A DNA stretch of 64,000 bases from Archivesica marissinica (taxonomy: Eukaryota; Mollusca; Bivalvia; Venerida; Vesicomyidae). The stretch spans positions 38,191,515 to 38,255,514 of the forward strand of contig CM026391.1 of NCBI GenBank assembly GCA_014843695.1. The letters are read 5' to 3'. The notes beneath the pieces are model-generated. The model did no database searches. It was given only the letters and a program-made list of their open reading frames with translations, and was not told the origin of the DNA. Positions 9,666 through 20,011 of this stretch are shown here, piece by piece. Each line of letters starts with the position of its first letter. Positions within the stretch are counted from its first letter, which is position 1. Both the position numbers and the translations under genes were made by a program.

Positions 9666-12429
9666 AAGAATGATCTACTATAAGATTGATTTATATGTCA
9701 GACTCAGTTTGAAATACATACTTTGTTTAAAATTTCATAAATAAAATAATTGCAAAAATAGTTATTCCCTAATTCGCTCCGCTCAAACGTAAATAAATCA
9801 TTTATCCCATAATCTAGTAATTCTAGGGGGGAAAAAAATCACAAACAAGATTTTAGGATGAGCCATTTGCATTACCATGTTAATCATTTATTAATATATA
9901 CATGTATAAACATTCTCTTCAATTTTAAACCTGCGACCATAAAAATAACTCTGTGCGAATATGGATGCTTAAAAATCTCACAACATAAATAAATCAGTGT
10001 GTGATGTAAAGTACACCATACTCTGTGTAAAAAGTATACATCTCGATATAAGACAGCCACGTAAATACGAAACTGTAGTGCCGGCTGCCCCAACCCACTC
10101 CCCTAATTATATTATATATAATATAATCTCCTCATCTTTTTCTATTATTTCTTTTTTGTGGAGGAGGAGGAGGGGGAGGTAGAAAGAAACCATGCAACTA
10201 TCCAGTGTGAAAAGGCCTTCTTTGCTGCCCCGTGACTTTCCCAACGAGCAGTATAACAATAAATGGTATCATAAATTAAGAGGCTAAAAACTGTTAACAT
10301 CTATTATATCATTTTTGTTTTCGGCTCAAATCGGTACCGCAACGTAGATTAAACCTAATATAACATGTCTGAACTAACAGTCTTAGAACTTAAATCACAT
10401 ACATTGTAATTGAGAGTAGCTAGGTGACAAAGTAAAAACATAAAGCTAAAGTCCGAAATTAATTTTCTAAGCCGCCATTTATGTAGATGCCATTCCTGAC
10501 GATTCGTCTCTTTGTGATCAATCACTGGATATAAACGCTTGGATAATCCTGGTAAAGGGCGTCGAACCTGTCGATAAATAAATTCAGATTTTAATAGAAT
10601 TACCAGGTACCCCAAGATCTGCAACGATCAATACCCTCCACTTGCTGCCATTGCAAAACAGAATATTTTCATCAAAAACAGAACCTTAATCTCTCGAGAC
10701 TGACGTATTCAATTCAGGGTGGGTGGGCGGGGGCCAATAAACTGACGTGTATAGTGTAATGCAAACGACTTCGAATGGAGATAACTATCTACATTCCACT
10801 ATTTATACTAACCGAAAATGCACGAAATAATCGTGCATATAAACACAACACTTGATTACACACCATTACCAGAATTACTGTAAACCTAGGATAAATATAT
10901 TACTGTTCGGTTGATAGTTCGTAGTTACTGTACTCTATCTATGTAGAGTGTTCATAGATGATGCTTATTTTCAATCATGAATTTAACTATGTTATGGGTT
11001 TAACACCGTTAAATGCAATTTATCTACGGAATCAAATGATCTAACACAGAAAAATATGGAAATGGCATCTAAAAAAAAATGTTTGTAACGTAGCGCAAGG
11101 TAACGTAAATTACTCATAGCGCCCTCTTGCCAGAAGCCAGACTGTGTTAAATACCATTGATATCAACGCTAATACGAACACTAGAGTCTCCAGTCGCGCA
11201 TCGACAGGGGGAAATGTTCATAATTGATACCTTATATCCCCTACGACATATGTACGGCGTTAATAATTGTGCTCGGCACAGACTCTTTAAATCCCCCTAA
11301 ATAAAAACGTTTTTCGCGTTTCCTAATATGGGTCACAGATTCCCCGTCATCTGAATAAGAATCCGCGTAATGATCGTCTCTGTTTGTAATATGTACAGGT
11401 ATGCCGTGGAAATGCCTTCGTGTCGGCCTATGACTTTCCCAACGATTAGAACAACGATAAAACTGATGAATATCTATAATGCATGCATAACAAGAACGTA
11501 CATTTGAAATGGTACCTCGACATTGATTGGACAGACTAACTCCTGCCTGAAACATTCTTATAAATTAAATAATCACAGATACTGCAGTAGACAGTAGATG
11601 CGAAACACCCATGCAAATCATCAAATTAAAGTCTGCAATTCATTTACGAATCCACAATTAATAAAGCTTCGACTACCACTTTTCGTCTCTTCGTAGGCGG
11701 CTGTAAACGCCCAGATGGTACTTGGCGAATATTGATCAATATACTATGATTCCGTGTAGAGCTATACCCAATATTAACGGTGTAATCTGGACGATATTTC
11801 TCTGAAGCGATCTAGATAGTGTGATCTCTGAAAAACACTATAACATGAACAATGAATAAATTGGAGACTAAACTATTTTTAAATTGTGTCTACATTCTAT
11901 ATGTATATAATTATATTTTATGGTGGAAATACGATGATATACATGCTGACGTTGTTAGTTGTTAGAAGAACAATGAAGCACCATAATATGATAATTAAAA
12001 CACTCAAAACCACGGAGGCTGAAACATTTGCCGACTGATCTTGGATAAACATGAACACTTTAAAGTAAAAACGTATTGAAAGTAATAAATAACTCTTCAA
12101 AATGAGTGTATCAAGGTTCATCTGAAAGGATTAATGACAAGGAATTGCTGAATGATCCATGAGCCAAGATCTATCTTGTACTGGGAAGGAGGGCTGGGAA
12201 TATCAATATACCAGCTGGATATGTTTGTCTCTGCTTGCTGATTATTTGAAGTACGTGAGTGTATTGTCACATAGAAAACGCCATACTTAAGCTGAACCAT
12301 TTGAGGAGAATATTAAAACAATCAAGGGATTGTATTTATAGAAGAATAGCACTAATAAATTGTTTTGGAATGGAAGACTGTCCGAAAATATTGGAGTCCA
12401 AGTACCCTGACCTTGACATGCAATCAAAT
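9666..12429. other. Anonymous AT-rich sequence without recognised genes
   Basis: The longest ORFs are 89 to 104 codons (10355-10624 and 11241-11555, both minus) with no recognisable domains. A perfect 22-bp AT palindrome lies at 10106-10127. A short phrase, GACTTTCCCAACGA, occurs near 10226 and again near 11430 with loosely similar flanks, hinting at an old dispersed repeat. Nothing else was recognised. Confidence 0.5.
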
Positions 12430-12660
12430 TATTAATAGCTTTGGGAATCATCACACTGGTAATCCAGTGGTCGCAGGTTTGATCCCCCGTCTGACCCTAA
12501 TAAAATTAACAGTCTTTCAGTTGGGACTTTAAACCGAGGTCTCGTGTCGGTGCTGTACACCGTGCACGTAAAAGAACCAGAGGAGACTCTGGAATAGATC
12601 TCTGTCTGTGTCATTGCACTCTACTCCAAAATCTAAAATGACTAATCTCATCAAGAGGCG
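12430..12660 (+). mobile_element. tRNA-like SINE candidate
   Basis: CACTGG and CCAGTG form an anticodon-type stem near 12452-12467. A B-box-like GGTTTGATCCC follows near 12477, then a body with GTTGGGACTTTAAACCGAGG and GTGCACGTAAAAGAACC. This resembles tRNA-headed SINEs of marine invertebrates. No second copy is present in the window to confirm mobility and the ends are approximate. Confidence 0.5.
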
Positions 12661-13132
12661 TGGATCATATGGGCAACCAGTAGCGACGATAAATAAACGT
12701 AAAACAAACACACGAAAAATACGTGTGAAAACAATATAAAGCATAAACTTAAATGTTATAAACTTGTTTGCACACATGGCAAGAAATAAATACAGACTGG
12801 AGTAGAGTAACGATTGGAAACATGCATAATTTTATTTATTACAAATCTGTATGCCTTGAATGGCTGTATAATCATTTGGAATAAAATTGCCTTATTTGAA
12901 AATATGTATATTGTAAGAATAGTATTGCCTCCAAATAGCAATGTGAACGATTAGGAGTTGTGTGTAAAATTATAGAATCACATTTATATAGCTGTCCGTC
13001 ATGTACAATTTCTCTGTCGTTAATGCACACTTATGTTAGAACGACATAAATTAACACATGTTCCCAACAGAGGAGACAGGTTGTCTAATCTGCAATCCCA
13101 TTTAACAAAATATCGCCTTTGAATGAGATGAC
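12661..13132. other. Anonymous AT-rich sequence
   Basis: No recognisable feature before the next minisatellite. Confidence 0.5.
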
Positions 13133-16100
13133 AGACGTTTGAGTACACGTGGTCGAGGTTGTTCAATAACCTACCTTTGAGTACACGTGGTCGAGGTTGT
13201 TCAATAACCTACGTTTTGGTACAGGTGGTCGAGGCTGTTCAATAACCTACGTTTGAGTACACGTGGTCGAGGTTGTTCAATAACCTACGTTTGGGTACAG
13301 GTGGTCGAGGCTGTTCAATAACCTACGTTTGAGTACACGTGGTCGAGGTTGTTCAATGACCTACCTTTGAGTACACGTGGTCGAGGTTGTTCAATAACCT
13401 ACGTTTGAGTACACGTGGTCGAGGTTGTTCAATAACCTACGTTTGGGTACAGGTGGTCGAGGCTGTTCAATAACCTACGTTTGGGTACACGTGGTCGAGG
13501 TTGTTCAATAACCTACGTTTGGGTACACGTGGTCGAGGTTGTTCAATAACCTACGTTTGGGTACACGTGGTCGAGGTTGTTCAATAACCTACGTTTGGGT
13601 ACACGTGGTCGAGGTTGTTCAATAACCTACGTTTGGGTACAGGTGGACGAGGCTGTTCAATAACCTACGTTTGAGTACAGGTGGTCGAGGTTTTTCAATA
13701 ACCTACGTTTGGGTACACGTGGTCGAGGTTGTTCAATAACCTACGTTTGAGTACACGTGGTCGAGGTTGTTCAATAACCTACGTTTGAGTACAGGTGGTC
13801 GAGGCTGTTCAATAACCTACGTTTGAGTACACGTGGTCGAGGTTGTTCAATAACCTACGTTTGAGTACAGGTGGTCGAGGCTGTTCAATAACCTACGTTT
13901 GGGTACAGGTGGTCGAGGCTGTTCAATAACCTACGTTTGAGTACATGTGGTCGAGGTTGTTCAATAACCTACGTTTGAGTACATGTGGTCGAGGCTGTTC
14001 AATAACCTACGTTTGGGTACAGGTGGTCGAGGCTGTTCAATAACCTACGTTTGGGCACATGTGGTCGAGGCTGTTCAATAACCTACGTTTGGGTACAGGT
14101 GGTCGAGGCTGTTCAATGACCGACGTTTGAGTACAGGTGGTTGAAACTGTTCAATGACCGACGTTTGGGTACAGGTGGTCGAGGCTGTTCCATAACCTAC
14201 GTTTGGGTACAGGTGGTCGAGGCTGTTCAATGACCGACGTTTTGGGTACATGTGGTCGAAACTGTTCAATGACCTACGTTTGGGTACAGGTGGTCGAAAC
14301 TGTTCAATGACCTACGTTTGGGTACAGGTGGTCGAGGCTGTTCAATAACCTACGTTTGGGTACAGGTGGTCGAGTCTGTTCAATAATCTACGTTTGGGTA
14401 CATGTGGTCGAGGTTGTCAATGACCTACGTTTGGGTACAGGTGGTCGAGGTTGTTCAATAACCTACGTTTGAGTACAGGTGGTCGAGGCTGTTCAATAAC
14501 CTACGTTTGAGTACAGGTGGTCGAGGCTGTTCAATGACCTACGTTTGGGTACAGGTGGTCGAGGCTGTTCAATAACCTACGTTTTGGTACAGGTGGTCGA
14601 GGCTGTTCAATAACCTACGTTTGAGTAAACGTGGTCGAGGTTGTTCAATAACCTACGTTTGGGTACAGGTGGTCGAGGCTGTTCAATAACCTACGTTTGA
14701 GTACACGTGGTCGAGGTTGTTCAATAACCTACTTTTGAGTACACGTGGTCGAGGTTGTTCAATAACCTACGTTTGAGTACAGGTGGTCGAGGCTGTTCAA
14801 TAACCTACGTTTGGGTACACGTGGTCGAGGTTGTTCAATAACCTACGTTTGGGTACATGTGGTCGAGGTTGTTCAATAACCTACGTTTGGGTACACGTGG
14901 TCGAGGTTGTTCAATAACCTACGTTTGGGTACAGGTGGACGAGGCTGTTCAATAACCTACGTTTGAGTACAGGTGGTCGAGGTTTTTCAATAACCTACGT
15001 TTGGGTACACGTGGTCGAGGTTGTTCAATAACCTACGTTTGAGTACACGTGGTCGAGGTTGTTCAATAACCTACGTTTGAGTACAGGTGGTCGAGGCTGT
15101 TCAATAACCTACGTTTGAGTACACGTGGTCGAGGTTGTTCAATAACCTACGTTTGAGTACAGGTGGTCGAGGCTGTTCAATAACCTAAGTTTGGGTACAG
15201 GTGGTCGAGGCTGTTCAATAACCTACGTTTGAGTACATGTGGTCGAGGTTGTTCAATAACCTACGTTTGAGTACAGGTGGTCGAGGCTGTTCAATAACCT
15301 ACGTTTGGGTACAGGTGGTCGAGGCTGTTCAATAACCTACGTTTGAGTACACGTGGTCGAGGTTGTTCAAAAACCTACGTTTGAGTACAGGTGGTCGAGG
15401 CTGTTCAATAACCTACGTTTGAGTACATGTGGTCGAGGCTGTTCAATAACCTACGTTTGGGTACATGTGGTCGAGGCTGTTCAATAACCTACGTTTGGGT
15501 ACAGGTGGTCGAGGCTGTTCAATAACCTACGTTTGGGTACAGGTGGTCGAGGCTGTTCAATGACCGACGTTTTGGGTACATGTGGCCGAAACTGTTCAAT
15601 GACCTACGTTTGGGTACAGGTGGTCGAAACTGTTCAATGACCTACGTTTGGGTACAGGTGGTCGAGGCTGTTCAATAACCTACGTTTGGGTACAGGTGGT
15701 CGAGGCTGTTCAATAACCTACGTTTGAGTACATGTGGTCGAGGTTGTTCAATAACCTACGTTTGAGTACAGGTGGTCGAGGCTGTTCAATAACCTACGTT
15801 TGGGTACAGGTGGTCGAGGCTGTTCAATAACCTACGTTTGAGTACACGTAGTCGAGGTTGTTCAAAAACCTACGTTTGAGTACAGGTGGTCGAGGCTGTT
15901 CAATAACCTACGTTTGAGTACATGTGGTCGAGGCTGTTCAATAACCTACGTTTGGGTACATGTGGTCGAGGCTGTTCAATAACCTACGTTTGGGTACAGG
16001 TGGTCGAGGCTGTTCAATAACCTACGTTTGGGTACATGTGGTCGAGGCTGTTCAATGACCTACGTTTGGGTACAGGTGGTCGAGGCTGTTCAATGACCGA

Positions 16101-18405
16101 CGTTTGAGTACAGGTGGTTGAAACTGTTCAATGACCGACGTTTGGGTACAGGTGGTCGAGGCTGTTCCATAACCTACGTTTGGGTACAGGTGGTCGAGGC
16201 TGTTCAATGACCGACATTTTGGGTACATGTGGTCGAAACTGTTCAATGACCTACGTTTGGGTACAGGTGGTCGAAACTGTTCAATGACCTACGTTTGGGT
16301 ACAGGTGGTCGAGGCTGTTCAATAACCTACGTTTGGGTACAGGTGGTCGAGGCTGTTCAATAACCTACGTTTGGGTACATGTGGTCGAGGTTGTCAATGA
16401 CCTACGTTTGGGAACATGTGGTCGAGGTTGTTCAATAACCTACGTTTGAGTACAGGTGGTCGAGGCTGTTCAATAACCTACGTTTGAGTACAGGTGGTCG
16501 AGGCTGTTCAATGACCTACGTTTGGGTACAGGTGGTCGAGGCTGTTCAATAACCTACGTTTTGGTACAGGTGGTCGAGGCTGTTCAATAACCTACGTTTG
16601 GGTACATGTGGTCTATGTTGTCAATGACCTACGTTTGGGTACAGGTGGTCGAGGTTGTTCAATAACCTACGTTTGAGTACATGTGGTCGAGGCTGTTCAA
16701 TAACCTGCGTTTGGGTACAGGTGGTCGAGGCTGTTCAATAACCTACGTTTTGGTACAGGTGGTCGAGGCTGTTCAATAACCTACGTTTGAGTAAACGTGG
16801 TCGAGGTTGTTCAATAACCTACGTTTGGGTACAGGTGGTCGAGGCTGTTCAATAACCTACGTTTGAGTACACGTGGTCGAGGTTGTTCAATAACCTACTT
16901 TTGAGTACACGTGGTCGAGGTTGTTCAATAACCTACGTTTGAGTACAGGTGGTCGAGGCTGTTCAATAACCTACGTTTGGGTACACGTGATCGAGGTTGT
17001 TCAATAACCTACGTTTGGGTACACGTGGTCGAGGTTGTTCAATAACCTACGTTTGGGTACACGTGGTCGAGTTTGTTCAATAACCTACGTTTGGGTACAG
17101 GTGGACGAGGCTGTTCAATAACCTACGTTTGAGTACAGGTGGTCGAGGTTTTTCAATAACCTACGTTTGGGTACACGTGGTCGAGGTTGTTCAATAACCT
17201 ACGTTTGAGTACACGTGGTCGAGGTTGTTCAATAACCTACGTTTGAGTACAGGTGGTCGAGGCTGTTCAATAACCTACATTTGAGTACACGTGTTCGAGG
17301 TTGTTCAATAACCTACGTTTGAGTACAGGTGGTCGAGGCTGTTCAATAACCTACGTTTGGGTACAGGTGGTCGAGGCTGTTCAATAACCTACGTTTGAGT
17401 ACATGTGGTCGAGGTTGTTCAATAACCTACGTTTGAGTACAGGTGGTCGAGGCTGTTCAATAACCTACGTTTGGGTACAGGTGGTCGAGGCTGTTCAATA
17501 ACCTACGTTTGAGTACACGTGGTCGAGGTTGTTCAAAAACCTACGTTTGAGTACAGGTGGTCGAGGCTGTTCAATAACCTACGTTTGAGTACATGTGGTC
17601 GAGGCTGTTCAATAACCTACGTTTGGGTACATGTGGTCGAGGCTGTTCAATAACCTACGTTTGGGTACAGGTGGTCGAGGCTGTTCAATAACCTACGTTT
17701 GGGTACATGTTGTCGAGGCTGTTCAATAACCTACGTTTGGGTACAAGTGGTCGAGGCTGTTCAATGACCGACGTTTGAGTACAGGTGGTTGAAACTGTTC
17801 AATGTCCGACGTTTGGGTACAGGTGGTCGAGGCTGTTCCATAACCTACGTTTGGGTACAGGTGGTCGAGGCTGTTCAATGACCGACGTTTTGGGTACATG
17901 TGGTCGAAACTGTTCAATGACCTACGTTTGGGTACAGGTGGTCGAAACTGTTCAATGACCTACGTTTGGGTACAGGTGGTCGAGGCTGTTCAATAACCTA
18001 CGTTTGGGTACAGGTGGTCGAGGCTGTTCAATAACCTACGTTTGGGTACATGTGGTCGAGGTTGTCAATGACCTACGTTTGGGTACAGGTGGTCGAGGTT
18101 GTTCAATAACCTACGTTTGAGTACAGGTGGTCGAGGCTGTTCAATAACCTACGTTTGAGTACAGGTGGTCGAGGCTGTTCAATGACCTACGTTTGGGTAC
18201 AGGTGGTCGAGGCTGTTCAATAACCTACGTTTGTGTACAGGTGGTCGAGGCTGTTCAATAACCTACGTTTGAGTACAGGTGGTCGAGGCTGTTCAATGAC
18301 CTACGTTTGGGTACAGGTGGTCGAGGTTGTTCAATAACATACGTTTGAGTACAGGTGGTCGAGGTTGTTCAATAACCTACGTTTGGGTACAGGTGGTCGA
18401 GGTTG
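13133..18405. repeat. 38-bp minisatellite array B, left part, about 139 copies
   Basis: The unit contains GTTTGGGTACAGGTGGTCGA followed by GGCTGTTCAATAACCTAC. It is also 38 bp but unrelated in sequence to the array at the window start. Variants alternate ACACGTGG, ACAGGTGG and ACATGTGG, AGGTTG and AGGCTG, and AATAACC and AATGACC. Variant blocks recur: a block rich in AATGACCGACG appears near 14075-14270, 16052-16246 and 17723-17917, 1977 and 1671 bp apart (52 and 44 units, each within 1 bp), and GGTGGACGAGG appears near 13645, 14935 and 17099. The array is interrupted by the LTR element and resumes at 29309. Confidence 0.97.
18402..18405. other. Left target-site duplication GTTG of the LTR element
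   Basis: GTTG precedes the 5' LTR and GTTG follows the 3' LTR at 29309-29312. Removing the element and one copy gives an exact 38-bp array unit across the junction, so this is the insertion site. Confidence 0.9.
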
Positions 18406-18930
18406 TGTAACAATACGAGCATATTGTACCTGTATATATCAAGATAATTCGTTTAACCATAGGCTATTAAATATGTGCACATTGTCATTTATTGACAATT
18501 TGTTTTAACCTTGTGATAAGAATCTATCAGACAAGATGGACCACGTTCAGCTTGTTATTACGTAGATTCGCCGTATGCTACGAAATATAAGCGATAGTCA
18601 TCAAACGTTTGCACACCTTATGTCAGTTATTAATTTGTAGCCTCATTTTTAATTAGTAGCCCCAAGATATGACTATCCAAGTACTTTAGAATAAATATAT
18701 AAATAACAGGACAAGAGATAGCGTAGAGAGACACACATACAATTATACGGAGATGGACTAAGAGACAGTTAAGCTAATAGTGGAGTAGAGTCTCAGACGA
18801 AGTGTGGCTCCAACACATTATGAGAACGCACGTTACGGCTCAGTTATGCTAGCTTGGGTTATGAACGAAATAAACTGATTATAAAACACAACGCGAAGTT
18901 ACTATTATGTTCCCGGCTTGTCGTGTTACA
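18406..18930 (+). repeat. 5' long terminal repeat
   Basis: It is 525 bp, starts TGTAACA and ends TGTTACA, and is matched without indels to 28784-29308 with about 15 substitutions. A TATA-like TATATAAA lies at 18696-18703 and a polyadenylation signal AATAAA at 18869-18874, which places U3, R and U5 in the usual order with a short R-U5. Confidence 0.95.
18696..18703 (+). promoter_or_regulatory. TATA-like box of the 5' LTR
   Basis: TATATAAA lies about 170 bp upstream of the AATAAA signal. The 3' LTR has CATATAAA at the same place, so the TATAAA core is conserved. The transcription start is not mapped. Confidence 0.45.
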
Positions 18931-18940
18931 AAAGACGCTT

Positions 18941-18964
18941 TGGTGCCGTCTAGAGGATTCGAAC
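18941..18964 (+). other. Primer binding site candidate
   Basis: TGGTGCCGTCTAGAGGATTC continuing GAAC is complementary to a tRNA 3' end. Its reverse complement ends in CCA and contains the T-loop signature GTTCGAATCC at the right distance for a seven-base acceptor arm. It starts 10 bases after the LTR end, further than usual. The tRNA species is not identified. Confidence 0.6.
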
Positions 18965-19059
18965 AAAGTTCAGGGACATTACATTCGGAGGCGCATTGAG
19001 GACTACACCTGACGATATATACTGATATATGACAGAATTCGACAACAGCTGTTTCAAGT

Positions 19060-19067
19060 AGGTAAGT
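19060..19067 (+). promoter_or_regulatory. Candidate leader splice donor
   Basis: AGGTAAGT, a full consensus 5' splice site, lies 31 bases upstream of the gag ATG, where retroviruses place the donor used for envelope mRNA. Use is inferred, not shown. Confidence 0.4.
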
Positions 19068-19098
19068 CCTCTTCTTTCTCTAAAAACACTAGTTAAAT

Positions 19099-19995
19099 AT
19101 GGCTCAGGAACCAACAATACCACAAATCAATGTTAATGTTGATGTTAAGGGTTTGGCGAATGCAATAGGCCTTCAAAATGATCTCAGAATTTTGATTCCG
19201 CACAATTATTTTGGCGATCCCAAAGAATTCCGAAATTGGGTTAAACAAATAGAAAAATATTCATTCATGAATGAAACACCCGAAGATAAAGTCAAGATGG
19301 TTGCATATAAAACTAGCGCTGGCCCAGTTAGTGATTTCATAGAACGATACATCACCACGTACCCTGACAACACTTGGGCGGAACTGAAGCGTGAGCTTAT
19401 GACTAGATTCGCGGAAATTGCAGTTCCTGAACAAGCTTTAAGAATGCTAAGACATATCAATCAAATGAAAGACGAAAATGTTCAGTGTTACGCTGAACAT
19501 TTGCTGTCTGTAGCTACAGACGCGTTTGATGGTCAACCTGGGGGGATACAGGCTTGTGAATTACAAGTCATTGGTTACTTTAGTGAGGGCTTATACTATG
19601 ATTATATGCAATTCAGGTTGTTGAGAGAAAAACCTAAAAACCTACAAGCTGCAATCCGTACTTGTATTGAAGAGCAAAACTTGAGGAATCTGTTCAAGAA
19701 TAAAACAGGTAGGGATTATGGATTAAAACGGGATGATAATGGGCTTAGAACTGAGGAACCCATGGACGTAGACCAGTTTAGGCCGACTAGGACATGCCAT
19801 ATTTGCAAGCGAAAAGGTCACACTGCGGCTTTCTGTAGACGAGAACAGAGCCAGCCGGTTAATGTGGTAGAGAACAAACCATGTTGTTACTTTTGTGGGA
19901 AATTCGGTCACATTAAGAGATTCTGTCATGAATATGCCCGAGCAAATTCAACGCAAACTAGAGGAACTTTAAACGAGATTCCTCCCCGAGTTTAA
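19099..19995 (+). CDS. Gag polyprotein (capsid/nucleocapsid) of the LTR element
   Basis: An intact 298-residue Gag. The middle section (about residues 30-200) is a retrotransposon-gag-type capsid region, including the F-x-x-W-V-K-Q-I-E-type start near residue 45 and the WAELKRELMTRF motif near 94-105. Two CCHC zinc knuckles, CHICKRKGHTAAFC (about 233-246) and CYFCGKFGHIKRFC (about 262-275), form the nucleocapsid that binds genomic RNA. The ATG follows the primer site and leader and is the first in a long open frame. The stop TAA at 19993 is overlapped by pol in the -1 frame, with a slippery site at 19968. This is the only major gene of the element with no break. Confidence 0.9.
   Translation: MAQEPTIPQINVNVDVKGLANAIGLQNDLRILIPHNYFGDPKEFRNWVKQIEKYSFMNETPEDKVKMVAYKTSAGPVSDFIERYITTYPDNTWAELKRELMTRFAEIAVPEQALRMLRHINQMKDENVQCYAEHLLSVATDAFDGQPGGIQACELQVIGYFSEGLYYDYMQFRLLREKPKNLQAAIRTCIEEQNLRNLFKNKTGRDYGLKRDDNGLRTEEPMDVDQFRPTRTCHICKRKGHTAAFCRREQSQPVNVVENKPCCYFCGKFGHIKRFCHEYARANSTQTRGTLNEIPPRV
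19968..19974 (+). promoter_or_regulatory. -1 ribosomal frameshift slippery site TTTAAAC
   Basis: The heptamer TTTAAAC is read in the gag frame as T TTA AAC, the X XXY YYZ pattern of efficient -1 slippery sites. The pol frame is exactly -1 relative to gag, and after a TAG at 19959 it is open from 19962 on, so a slip here joins Gag to Pol. A GC-rich stem begins 8 bases downstream. Confidence 0.85.
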
Positions 19996-20011
19996 GGACT
20001 GCCCCGGGGAG
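19982..20011 (+). promoter_or_regulatory. Frameshift-stimulating stem-loop
   Basis: CTCCCCG (19982-19988) pairs perfectly with CGGGGAG (20005-20011), leaving a 16-base loop. The spacer from the slippery heptamer is 7 bases, the distance normally found for -1 stimulators. The gag stop codon lies in the loop. Whether a pseudoknot forms cannot be told by eye. Confidence 0.8.

Noticed and set aside
14075..14269. 64-codon minus-strand ORF repeated three times in array B
   Set aside because: It is produced by a duplicated block of variant units, not by selection for a protein.
1..18405. Common origin of the two 38-bp arrays
   Set aside because: Equal period is the only similarity; the unit sequences do not align.
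18406..18930. Solo LTR with an unrelated downstream element
   Set aside because: The matching 3' LTR, the target duplication and the collinear gag-pol between them show one element.
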